Assembly: GCF_009208105.1 (NCBI RefSeq)
Contig: NZ_WFKL01000001.1
Coordinates: 2,728,001 to 2,792,000, forward strand
Direction: 5' to 3'
DNA from: Rouxiella sp. S1S-2
Lineage (GTDB): Bacteria; Pseudomonadota; Gammaproteobacteria; Enterobacterales; Enterobacteriaceae
DNA: 64,000 bases
This document shows positions 53,418-62,298 of this stretch, piece by piece. Below the pieces are notes generated by a model, which made no database searches, was not told where the DNA came from, and saw nothing but the letters and a program-made list of their open reading frames with translations. The position numbers and the translations under genes are program-made. Numbering within the stretch: position 1 is the stretch's first letter; every line of letters starts with the position of its first letter.

Positions 53418-54941
53418 TTAACGCCTGCCATCACTTGCCGGTGGGCACCCGTCACGTAAATCAAACACCGCCGTTTTCTGGTAAATAAACAAACGATAAT
53501 CACAACTCTGAGCCAGATAACGTTCAGGCTTAAAAGCTTTCATCTCAGGCGTGGTATTGCTGAACCCCATTCTAATATTTTGCCCCCAAAACAGCGGGTA
53601 ATAGCCCCACGAGTAAGATTCGACCAGCATGGGCAATTGAATAATACCAATCAACGGAAAAGCACGCAGGCTCGGCTGGACGTCTGGCGATTGGCCAAGT
53701 TGACCGATAAAAGCGAGACTGGTGGCTTCATCCTGCGATATATGTGACAGGTCGGCTTTAATCTGTTGAATAACGTTTACCGTGTAGCTCTGGGTGTTTA
53801 CTGCCGTATTAAAGCAGGAGATCATCATCACCATGAAATAGAGTAGCGGCACGCAGTATAAGCCTGCCATAAAACGGCTTACCGAGGGGAATGCCTTAAT
53901 ACTTACGTAGAAGCAGAACAAAAACAGGCAGCTGGAGGCAATAATGACGCGTGGAACAAATACCGGGCTCGCCAAAATTGTTGAAAGTCCTGAAACGGTG
54001 GCGATAACAACGACCGGTGCGGCTAAAAGCAACAAACCGCTGGCCACCCTAAATCTGGCAGAGATGACCGGTCGACGCAGAGTTGTTAAAAAAAATAGTC
54101 TTAGCAATCCAACGAATAAGATGGCCAATGGAAGAACAATTAGCAAGACTCTGAGTCCTGGAAAAGCACTCATATACAGGTCAAAGAATTGAACTATATT
54201 GCGCGAAAGAATAGGCACCATGTCTGGGCCTAATGACACTATTTTACTGTGTTGCAGACTGTATTCATCAGTGGGCAGCAGGTTAACGATAACAAGTTTA
54301 TAAATCAGTACCGCCGCAATACAGGCAAAAAGCTTGTCACTTAAGAATCCGAGCGAGTTTTGTTGTCGGCTCCACAGGCTCACCGTCATTATAACTACGC
54401 AGCCGATATAAATATTTAACCCTGTCTGATAGGTCATCATCGTTATTAGCAGCAGCGCCGTAGTCAACAGTACGTGTTTAATTCTAGAAAGACTCAACGA
54501 CAGACTGGCAATCAACGCTAAGGCGACGGCAAGCAGCATCGTCATCGAGTCGTAGGAGAAGAGCATCGACTGCGCAAGAAACGGATTGAGAGTCATAAAC
54601 TGCGCTGGCACCAAAGGCCAGTAACCCTTGAGGGGCAACTCCAGTTTTTCAACATAAATGACGCTGGCCACCGCCAGAGACCCCAGTCCCAACAGCAGCG
54701 GCAGCGGGGAAACGTCATTTATCACTGAGCTGAATCTGAGTAACTCATTTAATAGCCAAGTTATGGGTCTGCCGTTACTGAGCCAATAACTTCCACTGCC
54801 CCCCATGATGCGATAATAATCATCCTGGTAGTAAACTTTATGGGTCAATAAAGGCAAGGTGACCAGTATCCCCACCAAAAAGGTTAACAATATTTTTCTA
54901 TTACGACTTACCAACTTAATAATAGGCTGGCTGGTGTGCAT
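53418..54941 (-). CDS. GtrII-like membrane glucosyltransferase
   Basis: 507 residues with about ten hydrophobic segments. The N-terminal DDYYRIMGGSGSYWLSNGRPITW is the first periplasmic loop of the GtrII-type glucosyltransferases (Glucos_trans_II), which glucosylate O-antigen in phage-encoded serotype conversion. The catalytic Asp pair (QDDYY) is present. The partner genes gtrA and gtrB are not beside it, so it is an orphan. Its real acceptor sugar is unknown. Confidence 0.8.
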   Translation of the reverse strand: MHTSQPIIKLVSRNRKILLTFLVGILVTLPLLTHKVYYQDDYYRIMGGSGSYWLSNGRPITWLLNELLRFSSVINDVSPLPLLLGLGSLAVASVIYVEKLELPLKGYWPLVPAQFMTLNPFLAQSMLFSYDSMTMLLAVALALIASLSLSLSRIKHVLLTTALLLITMMTYQTGLNIYIGCVVIMTVSLWSRQQNSLGFLSDKLFACIAAVLIYKLVIVNLLPTDEYSLQHSKIVSLGPDMVPILSRNIVQFFDLYMSAFPGLRVLLIVLPLAILFVGLLRLFFLTTLRRPVISARFRVASGLLLLAAPVVVIATVSGLSTILASPVFVPRVIIASSCLFLFCFYVSIKAFPSVSRFMAGLYCVPLLYFMVMMISCFNTAVNTQSYTVNVIQQIKADLSHISQDEATSLAFIGQLGQSPDVQPSLRAFPLIGIIQLPMLVESYSWGYYPLFWGQNIRMGFSNTTPEMKAFKPERYLAQSCDYRLFIYQKTAVFDLRDGCPPASDGRR

Positions 54942-54992
54942 TTTTTTCTTCCTGATAATGCTTTTGATAAAAGGCCGAGGTAACCAGTGAAA

Positions 54993-56405
54993 TTACTTTT
55001 TGCTTTGCACCGGCCGCTGGCCTGCTGGAATAAGCAGTGCTGCAGCCAGTGCGAATATCGATATTGCCGCCGCAAGAATAAATACCCAATGCAGTGACGC
55101 CGAAACTTGTTCGATAATGTGCCCCAGTTGATGGGAGGATAATTGCTGCCTTAACGGTTTATCCATCAACGTCTGTACTGGGTCTTGGAGCGCCGGTAAG
55201 CGGTGCTGCAAATTAAGATTCAGCGTTGCTCCCAGTATTGCCGTACCTAGCGCGGAGCCAAGCATACGGGTGAACAGTGTAGAGGCGGTTGCGATACCGC
55301 GCACCGAAGCTTCTACCGAGTTCTGCACAGAGACTAAAAACGTGGTATTACACAGCCCCATCCCGGCTCCAATCATAAATGAAGCGCATCTCGCCCACGC
55401 CAATCCTGAGTCTGCCGTTAACATCAATAGCGACAGGCTACCCGCCACTAAAAGCAGCGCACCAAGCATGACGGTAAATCGATACGAGGTGGCCTGCATT
55501 AAATTGCCGCTAAGCGTGCTGGCCAAAGGCCAGCCAATCGACATCAGCGCCAGCGTAGTGCCTGCCTGTAGCGGTGAACCACCCAGAACGCCCTGCACAT
55601 AAGTGGGTAGAAATGCGCTTATTCCCATCATGCTGGCACCAATGACTAATCCGCCAATATTACCCGCGACCACGACTTTGTTTTGCCACAACGATAAAGG
55701 GAATAGCGGTTCTGGCGACCTGCGCTCTTGGCGAATGAGCAGCAGTGTTGCAAGCAATGCAACACCAACCAGCAGCAGCGAGTAATAGCCAAAAGTCTCT
55801 GCCTGCAGCAGCGCAAGCAGTAACGCGGCGACAGCGGTTGAAAGCAAAACCGTGCCTGCCATATCCAGCGCGTGCTGTTTTTTGGCCTCTTCAGCGGGTA
55901 AGTAGCGCGCCAAAATGATCATCGCGACAACGCCAATGGGGAGATTAATCCAGAATACAATCGACCAGTGAAAATGCTGCACGATAAACGCGCCCAACAG
56001 CGGGCCAATAATCGCAGAAACGCCCCACACGCTGGCAAGATACCCCTGTGCTTTTGCTCGCTCATGAGGACCATAAATGTTGGCAATCAGCGTCGTTGCC
56101 ACCGGAGTAATAGCCCCGGCACCTAACCCCTGCAACGCGCGAAAGGCAATCATCCACACCAATGAGGGCGCGAATCCACACAGCACGGAGCCGCTCAGAA
56201 AAAGAAACGTGCCGATAAAAAACATTTTTCTGCAGCCATAAAGGTCCGCCAATCGGCCGTAGATCGGCACAGTGATAGCCTGGGTCAGCAAATAAATGGC
56301 GAACACCCAGCCAAGCAGCGAAAAACCACCAAGTTCGGCAATAATACTTGGCATCGCGGTGGCAACAATGGTCACTTCGACCGCTGCCATAAACATTGAC
56401 AGCAT
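54993..56405 (-). CDS. MFS drug-efflux transporter, DHA2 type
   Basis: 470 residues from the first canonical ATG (56405). Fourteen hydrophobic segments with VEVTIVATAMPSIIAELGG and YGRLADLYGCRKMFF (motif A), LQGLGAGAITP, and GPLLGAFIVQHFHWSIVFWINLPIG. Only the second part of the first membrane helix is left with that start. Upstream the frame continues 23 codons to ATC at 56474, which has AGGAG at good spacing, and gives the usual start HRPLVLTACMLSMFMA. The reading may thus use an unusual start. Confidence 0.8.
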   Translation of the reverse strand: MLSMFMAAVEVTIVATAMPSIIAELGGFSLLGWVFAIYLLTQAITVPIYGRLADLYGCRKMFFIGTFLFLSGSVLCGFAPSLVWMIAFRALQGLGAGAITPVATTLIANIYGPHERAKAQGYLASVWGVSAIIGPLLGAFIVQHFHWSIVFWINLPIGVVAMIILARYLPAEEAKKQHALDMAGTVLLSTAVAALLLALLQAETFGYYSLLLVGVALLATLLLIRQERRSPEPLFPLSLWQNKVVVAGNIGGLVIGASMMGISAFLPTYVQGVLGGSPLQAGTTLALMSIGWPLASTLSGNLMQATSYRFTVMLGALLLVAGSLSLLMLTADSGLAWARCASFMIGAGMGLCNTTFLVSVQNSVEASVRGIATASTLFTRMLGSALGTAILGATLNLNLQHRLPALQDPVQTLMDKPLRQQLSSHQLGHIIEQVSASLHWVFILAAAISIFALAAALLIPAGQRPVQSKK

Positions 56406-56732
56406 GCAGGCAGTAAGGACTAAGGGACGGTGACGGCTGTCGACGTGGATGTCAGGTAAGGTGTTAGTAGCGATGGTCTTTCTCCTGTTTTGTTCTGCAG
56501 GTCAGTATATCAGCGACCTATGACGCGATTCGCGCTTATCGTATCAATTTGGGAGAGAGAACCAGGCAATTTATTAGAAATAAATATCGAATTTATTTGT
56601 ATTGAAAGACGAGTTACGGACAGGTAGCTAATGTATCACCTTGTGCCGTAGCACAGTAAGTGACATAGGATAAGTCAACCAAAAGGCCACAGGAATAAGC
56701 TCCTCCGGCCGTTCTGCTCGTTTAAGAACTAT
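56406..56732. other. Gene-free 327 bp between the MFS and bioD2 genes
   Basis: The first 69 bp is in-frame coding-like sequence of the MFS gene (to ATC 56474), followed by its ribosome-binding site. The rest is AT-rich and holds the hairpin at 56681. No other gene seen. Confidence 0.6.
56681..56710 (-). terminator. Possible terminator of bioD2
   Basis: On the minus strand GGCC and GGCC enclose AGGA/TCCT with internal mismatches, followed by TTTT. It lies about 20 bp after the bioD2 stop. Confidence 0.5.
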
Positions 56733-57437
56733 TTATTTATGGCTAGACGCAGCCGCCACTAAGGACGATTGACCGACCAAGGGAGACAGGTCGAGAAATT
56801 TGGCCATTTCGCGCGACTCGGCGCGTGGCAGATAAGGTATTTCACCTAACAAGGGAGCCGCAATATTTTGCCTAATAGCGGCAATTGTTTCGCCATAATG
56901 TGCCAGGCAGGGATTAATTCTATTGGCAACCCATCCTAGAAGGTGAACGCCATCAGCAATAATAGACTGCGCCGCCATTAATGCCTGACTCACGCAGCCT
57001 TCCTGAATGCCCACCACTAAAACAACCGGCATTCGGGTTTGCACCACCCATTCAGAGTAGGACTGCCCTGGGGTGATGAGCGTTCGCCATCCGTCACAGC
57101 CTTCGACCACTACAGTATCGGCCTCGAGACGCATAAACTGGAGGCCTGCCGTTATCTGTTCAAAGAGGTCTAGCGGCAGTTCGCTGGTGAAAATGTCCTC
57201 ATCGGATAAGGCAAAAGGGGTTATTTTTGCTAGCGGGTAGGATATCGAGGAGGATTTTTGTAGGGTTACCGCATCTTTATTACGTACACCATCCGCCAAT
57301 TCCTGACTACCGGTTGCAATAGGTTTATAACCTAGCACAATTTTTCCCTGCGCTGACATAGCCTGTAAAAGAGCGCGAGAAACAATGGTTTTACCTACAC
57401 GGGAATCCGTACCCGTTACAAAAAAGTGCGTTAACAT
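56733..57437 (-). CDS. bioD2: BioD2/YnfK dethiobiotin synthase homologue
   Basis: 234 residues from ATG 57437. The P-loop is FVTGTDSRVGKT, then GYKPIATGS and a late WVANRINPCLAHYGETI and PLLGEIPYLPRAE, as in E. coli YnfK. The segment that reads EGTGGW or EGAGGW in relatives is VVVEGCDGWR here, with Asp for Gly. BioD closes the ureido ring of biotin with ATP and CO2; the YnfK copy has no clear role in E. coli. Next to lysE and mlc as in the terminus backbone. Confidence 0.85.
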   Translation of the reverse strand: MLTHFFVTGTDSRVGKTIVSRALLQAMSAQGKIVLGYKPIATGSQELADGVRNKDAVTLQKSSSISYPLAKITPFALSDEDIFTSELPLDLFEQITAGLQFMRLEADTVVVEGCDGWRTLITPGQSYSEWVVQTRMPVVLVVGIQEGCVSQALMAAQSIIADGVHLLGWVANRINPCLAHYGETIAAIRQNIAAPLLGEIPYLPRAESREMAKFLDLSPLVGQSSLVAAASSHK

Positions 57438-57653
57438 AGTCCAGTTTACTCCAGAATGACTCCACTTAATAATTAATCGCCTTGGGAGAAAGCGGCAAAT
57501 GTGTATTTTAAATGACCAAATATGCATAAATTCTAGGTGATTGTTAAAGAGAGCAACTTGCGTTAGCGCAATGTTTTGTCGAGTTAAGGTTTTGTTGTGG
57601 TATAACAGCAAAATACCCAATCACTATTATAGTCACTCTCTTTTAAGGTCGTT

Positions 57654-58271
57654 ATGGTCGATACTCATGCGGTGTTTACTGTTCTTGCCATTTACCTCGC
57701 CGGCGTTGTGATCCCGGGTCCTAATTTTGTTGCCGTGGTGCACAAGGCCGTAGCTTCTACACGGGCGTCAGCACTCGCACTGGTTGCCGGGATTGTTGTG
57801 GTTAATATATTCTGGGCCAGCTGTGCTATTGCAGGAATTGGTATCGTTTTTGCTGCATTTCCGTGGGTTGCGCTGGTTGTAAAAATACTGGGGGCGGGAT
57901 ATTTAATCTGGTTTGGTTCGCGACTCATTATTAATGCGGGAAACACGTCAGCTGTTTTAAATAATAAGGCAGTGGCTGATAATTTCAGACAATCATTTGT
58001 TCAAGGTGTTATTACGAATATCGGCAATCCAAAGTCAATGGCGTTCTATGCGGCCATTTTTTCAACCGCAGCCCCTGCTCACGTCTCTTCAGGAACCTTT
58101 ATTTCGATGCTGGCAGTCGTCGGCATTGTCGCTACGCTGTGGTATGGTTCTGTCGCCATTATGCTTTCATTGCCTGCCATTTCCACCGCCTATCGACGAG
58201 CAAAAAAAGTCATAGACCGCTTCTGCGGCAGCGTGATCGTGTTAATGGGTATTAGGCAGATCGTGAGATAA
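57654..58271 (+). CDS. LysE/RhtB-family amino-acid exporter
   Basis: 205 residues with six hydrophobic helices. FVAVVHKAVASTRASALALVAGIVVVN and GAGYLIWFG are family marks (LysE/RhtB). It exports an amino acid or homoserine lactone-like compound. It is inserted between bioD2 and mlc, which adjoin in E. coli. Substrate not known. Confidence 0.85.
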   Translation: MVDTHAVFTVLAIYLAGVVIPGPNFVAVVHKAVASTRASALALVAGIVVVNIFWASCAIAGIGIVFAAFPWVALVVKILGAGYLIWFGSRLIINAGNTSAVLNNKAVADNFRQSFVQGVITNIGNPKSMAFYAAIFSTAAPAHVSSGTFISMLAVVGIVATLWYGSVAIMLSLPAISTAYRRAKKVIDRFCGSVIVLMGIRQIVR

Positions 58272-58316
58272 ATTTTCGAAGACTTAACTTTGGGAAGCTG
58301 CTCTTACAACAGATAT

Positions 58317-59534
58317 CTAACCTTGTAACAGCTTAACCAGAAGTGAACCGTTATACATTGCATCTTTTACTAACGCAGCGCCGGGCATAGTTCCGTGGTT
58401 AAAGAACTGGGTAGATTCCATTTGAATATTCTCGCTGTAAGCGGGTAAGCACTGCTGTTGAATACAGGACATAATCGCCGGATGCAGTATAGATTTTGCT
58501 TGATTCAACGGTGAGCCGATCAAAACTTTTTCTGGATTAAACAGGTTAACCATAATCGCCAGAATTCTGCCCACGTTCTGCCCCACGCCGATGATAACGT
58601 CGCGCGCCAGAGCATCACCGCGGTTAGCTGCATCGCATAAATTTTCTACCGAAATGGGCTGCGAATTCAGCAGTGAGTTATTGGCCACGGCAAGTCGCTG
58701 ACGAACAAGTTCGAGGATATTATCAATGCTGGCAAGAGTCTCAAGACACCCGTGATTGCCGCAGTAACAGCGTTTACCGTAGGGATCGACTTGAGTGTGC
58801 CCAATCTCCACCACGCTGCTAGTATTGCCGTGTAATATTTGACCGCCGGTGATAACACCTGCGCCGACGTTATCGTCAATAACCACCTGAATAACGTTGC
58901 GAAAGCCCCGCGATGCACCATACAACGATTCAGCTTTGGTCCATGCTGCAATGTCATGCTGAATAAACACCGGCAGCCCGCTGCGTTCGGCCAACACGGG
59001 TCCCAGTGGCACTGATTCTACGGGATAGAAAGGCATTTTCTGAATAATGCCACGCGGTGCGTCAATCATGCCCGGCAATGTTATCGCCATGGCGGTGAGG
59101 CGCTCAAGTTTGCGCTGATGGCGAATAAAGAAGCTGTCGATGTGTGCAACAATGCGGTCCAGGAAAGGCACGGAGTCTTCGGCGGGGAGAGGTACGATGT
59201 CTTCAACGACCAATTGACTGCTCAGGTCTCGCAGGCTTAGGGTAAGTGTGCCCAGACTGATGCGTGCAGAAAGGTAATGCCATGCCTGTGTGTCCAGAAT
59301 AAGCCCCACCGCGGGACGGCCTCTGCTGCCAGGCTCTTGATATTCAGTTTCCTGAACTAAATGCGCCTGCAAAAGCTCGCGAACAATTTTGGTGATACTG
59401 GCCGGAGCGAGCTGCGCCTTCTTGGAGAGTTCGATGCGGGAAATTGGACCAAACTGGTCTATTAGTCGGTAGACTGTACCGGCATTAATCTGCTTGATTT
59501 GGTCGATGTGTCCCGGCTGGCCTTCCACTATCAC
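58317..59534 (-). CDS. mlc: Mlc, repressor of glucose and mannose uptake
   Basis: 405 residues, start GTG 59534 (GAGG eight bases upstream), aligned with E. coli Mlc. HTH SRIELSKKAQLAPASITKIVREL, then the ROK domain with DDNVGAGVITGGQILHGNTSSVVEIGHTQVDPYGKRCYCGNHGCLE, whose His and three Cys hold zinc. Mlc represses ptsG, manXYZ, malT and pts, and is inactivated by binding membrane PtsG. The E. coli order bioD2-mlc-ynfL-ynfM is kept. Confidence 0.96.
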   Translation of the reverse strand: MIVEGQPGHIDQIKQINAGTVYRLIDQFGPISRIELSKKAQLAPASITKIVRELLQAHLVQETEYQEPGSRGRPAVGLILDTQAWHYLSARISLGTLTLSLRDLSSQLVVEDIVPLPAEDSVPFLDRIVAHIDSFFIRHQRKLERLTAMAITLPGMIDAPRGIIQKMPFYPVESVPLGPVLAERSGLPVFIQHDIAAWTKAESLYGASRGFRNVIQVVIDDNVGAGVITGGQILHGNTSSVVEIGHTQVDPYGKRCYCGNHGCLETLASIDNILELVRQRLAVANNSLLNSQPISVENLCDAANRGDALARDVIIGVGQNVGRILAIMVNLFNPEKVLIGSPLNQAKSILHPAIMSCIQQQCLPAYSENIQMESTQFFNHGTMPGAALVKDAMYNGSLLVKLLQG

Positions 59535-59682
59535 TCAACTTGCCTCGTTATTTTTCGCGCTTCGAAATAAATATTAAAGGTTATGTTGTGGCTTTTGTCA
59601 TTTATCTTCAACTATTTGATTCGATATGTGATTTAGAGCACACAATCCCTTTGCCAACGCAGTAAATTTCAGCATTTCCCCT

Positions 59683-60585
59683 TTAATCGCCCTCCTCCAT
59701 CATCATTTTTGCCAGCGCCAAGGCAGGCGCAGAAAGTGGCCGGTGCCGATGGCTGACTAACCATACTTGCGTATTAACCTGCTCATCTTTAAACGAAAGA
59801 TATTTTACACCGTCAACCTGGATCCTTTTATAGGAAGCAGGCAGGATTGAAACCCCTAAACCGGCCGAAATAAGGCCGATAATGGTTAGCGCTTCCCCGA
59901 CTTCTTGCGTGATAAAAGGCGTGATGCCTGCCTGAGCAAGGCGATGAAGAATATCGTCATATAATGACGTGCCCACATCTTTTGAGAAGAAGACGAACGG
60001 CTGATCGGCCAAATGACTAAAAGTTAGTTCACCCATAGGGAGTTTTGTCAGCGGGTGATCCGCGGGGACTACTGCAACAAGAGGTTCTGACCTGAGCATG
60101 TGGTGCTGTAGCACGTCTGGCAATACGCCGTTGCGCATAACACCGAGATCGAGCGTGCCAGCAACCAGCGGCGCCATCTGCTGCTGACTGTTTAACTCTT
60201 CTATGCGGATATTAACCTGGGGATGAGCCATACGGAATCGTTGAAAAGTGCGCGATATTTTCTTAAGAAATGGCGCAGACGAGGTGAGTCCAATGGTCAA
60301 TTTCCCTTCCTCACCACGATGGATCCTCGCAGCCTGTTCCGAGATGTCATGTACTTTATCGACAATAGCCTTAGCCTCTTTCAGAAACATTTCTCCGGCC
60401 TGAGTGAGTCGCACGCTGCGATTATTACGCAAAAGCAAAACGGCGCCAATTTGCAATTCGAGCGACTGAATTTGCTGACTCAAGGGGGGTTGAGACATGT
60501 TGAGCTTCTCCGCGGCACGGCCAAAATGGAGCTCCTCGGCCACGGCAATAAAATAGCGCAGATGCCTTAGTTCAATATTATTCAC
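59683..60585 (-). CDS. ynfL: YnfL, LysR-family regulator
   Basis: 300 residues. HTH IELRHLRYFIAVAEELHFGRAAEKLNMSQPPLSQQIQSLE, BenM-like. The position between mlc and ynfM, divergent from ynfM, matches E. coli YnfL, so it most likely controls ynfM. The ligand is unknown. Confidence 0.9.
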   Translation of the reverse strand: MNNIELRHLRYFIAVAEELHFGRAAEKLNMSQPPLSQQIQSLELQIGAVLLLRNNRSVRLTQAGEMFLKEAKAIVDKVHDISEQAARIHRGEEGKLTIGLTSSAPFLKKISRTFQRFRMAHPQVNIRIEELNSQQQMAPLVAGTLDLGVMRNGVLPDVLQHHMLRSEPLVAVVPADHPLTKLPMGELTFSHLADQPFVFFSKDVGTSLYDDILHRLAQAGITPFITQEVGEALTIIGLISAGLGVSILPASYKRIQVDGVKYLSFKDEQVNTQVWLVSHRHRPLSAPALALAKMMMEEGD

Positions 60586-60713
60586 ATAATCTCCATTGAT
60601 ATCTTTAAAGTATCAAACTGTAGTAATTAATATATTAGAAAAAGTATTCAAACCTGAGTAAAATTTTTTAACACCTCCGTTATAGTTTCAAAGTATTTTA
60701 CTAAGGATTAAAA

Positions 60714-62015
60714 GTGAACATCACGCGTCGGCAGTCCGTTACTCACGCGGCTGGCCAATCGGTAAATGATGACGAACTGCAAGGTTCAACTCCGCACGTA
60801 TCGCCGCAAGAAAAAGACCTGTTCATTAAACGTGGTACACCACAGTTTATTCGCGTGACGCTGGCTTTGTTCTCGGCTGGTTTGGCAACCTTCGCCCTGC
60901 TTTACTGTGTCCAACCGATAATGCCCGTGCTCTCGCAGGACTTTGGCGTATCACCGGCAGCCAGCAGCCTTTCACTTTCTGCGGCAACAGGCCTGATGGC
61001 AATCGGTTTACTGTTCACCGGCCCTATATCGGATGCAGTCGGACGCAAAAATGTAATGGTTGTAGGCCTGATGCTGGCCGCCGTTTGTACGCTAATCTGC
61101 TCAGTGATGACCAGTTGGCACGCTATTTTGGTGATGCGCGCATTGGTTGGCTTGTCTTTAAGCGGCGTTGCTGCCGTTGCCATGACTTACCTAAGTGAAG
61201 AGATACACCCTAGCGTGGTAGCCTTCTCAATGGGGCTTTACATTAGTGGCAATTCAATAGGCGGTATGAGCGGTCGTCTGGTGACCGGCGTACTTACCGA
61301 TTTTGTTTCCTGGCGCATCGCTATTGCCTTTATCGGCGTGTTAGCCCTGCTCTCTGCCAGCATGTTTTGGAAAATACTCCCCGCCTCTCGTCATTTTCGA
61401 GCCAGTTCACTGAGCCCGCGCAAGCTGGTAATAAATTTCAAAATTCACTGGCGTGACAGCGGGCTTCCCCTACTGTTTGCCGAGGGATTTCTCTTGATGG
61501 GCAGCTTCGTGACCATGTTCAACTACATTGGTTATCGACTGCTTGGCGCGCCTTATCATCTTAGTCAGGCGCTGGTCGGTATTCTATCGATTGCTTATCT
61601 GATGGGAACCTATAGCTCACCTAAAGCCGGTGCATTGACCGCTGTCTATGGCCGCGGACCTATCCTGATAGGTGCATTGGTTATGATGCTGGTCGGAATA
61701 TTGATCACCGCTTTCACTTCGGTTTGGTTAGTGTTTATTGGCATGGCGATGGTTACGGCGGGATTCTTTGCCGCTCACTCGGTAGCAAGCGGCTGGATTG
61801 GCAAACGTGCCCGCCGAGCCAAAGGTCAGGCGTCATCGCTTTACTTATTTTGCTACTACGCAGGTTCTAGCGTCGCGGGGACTTTAGGCGGTGTTTTCTG
61901 GAATAAATTCTCTTGGACAGGGATCACTGGCTATATTTGCGTAATGCTGGTCATTGCGATAGCAATTGGGTATCGGCTTATGAAACTGCCTGAATCTCGC
62001 ATTATCCGCAGTTGA
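60714..62015 (+). CDS. ynfM: YnfM, MFS transporter
   Basis: 433 residues, start GTG 60714 with AAGGA upstream. The chain follows E. coli YnfM: RGTPQFIRVTLALFSAGLATFALLYCVQPIMPVLSQ, then MTYLSEEIHPSVVAFSMGLYISGNSIGGMSGRL and KGQASSLYLFCYYAGSSVAGTLGG. Twelve hydrophobic helices; DHA1-type efflux family. Divergent from the LysR gene ynfL. Last gene before the Ter sites. Confidence 0.93.
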   Translation: MNITRRQSVTHAAGQSVNDDELQGSTPHVSPQEKDLFIKRGTPQFIRVTLALFSAGLATFALLYCVQPIMPVLSQDFGVSPAASSLSLSAATGLMAIGLLFTGPISDAVGRKNVMVVGLMLAAVCTLICSVMTSWHAILVMRALVGLSLSGVAAVAMTYLSEEIHPSVVAFSMGLYISGNSIGGMSGRLVTGVLTDFVSWRIAIAFIGVLALLSASMFWKILPASRHFRASSLSPRKLVINFKIHWRDSGLPLLFAEGFLLMGSFVTMFNYIGYRLLGAPYHLSQALVGILSIAYLMGTYSSPKAGALTAVYGRGPILIGALVMMLVGILITAFTSVWLVFIGMAMVTAGFFAAHSVASGWIGKRARRAKGQASSLYLFCYYAGSSVAGTLGGVFWNKFSWTGITGYICVMLVIAIAIGYRLMKLPESRIIRS

Positions 62016-62170
62016 AATGTCTCACAGAGTGCTAAAAGGGTTGAGTCGCGTAAATTATGTCACGCAACCTTTTCCCCACAACCCACCTCGCTTCACGTTC
62101 AAATCCCCTACTGTTTTACTCAGCGAATCAAGCTTAGACGCTGAGGTGCGCACGGCATTTTATTAACCAC

Positions 62171-62193
62171 AAAATGCATGTTGTAACTAAGTT
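62171..62193 (+). other. Ter site, outer copy
   Basis: GCATGTTGTAACTAAG fits the Ter core: G6, GTTGTAAC and CTAA are conserved; one position (C for T at 7) differs. Same orientation as the copy 97 bp downstream. A Tus bound here would stop forks arriving from low coordinates. Confidence 0.85.
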
Positions 62194-62267
62194 GTGTTGG
62201 TTGATGCTTATGGCAAACATCATTTTTACTCAGAAGCATAAGTGTGCACCATCAAGGTTACTGTACT

Positions 62268-62290
62268 ATATTGTATGTTGTAACTAATTG
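62268..62290 (+). other. Ter site in the tus promoter
   Basis: TTGTATGTTGTAACTAATTG matches TerB in G6 and the GTATGTTGTAACTAA core. It ends nine bases before the tus start codon, covering the leader, as TerB does in E. coli where Tus represses its own gene. Confidence 0.95.
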
Positions 62291-62298
62291 GAGGGGTA

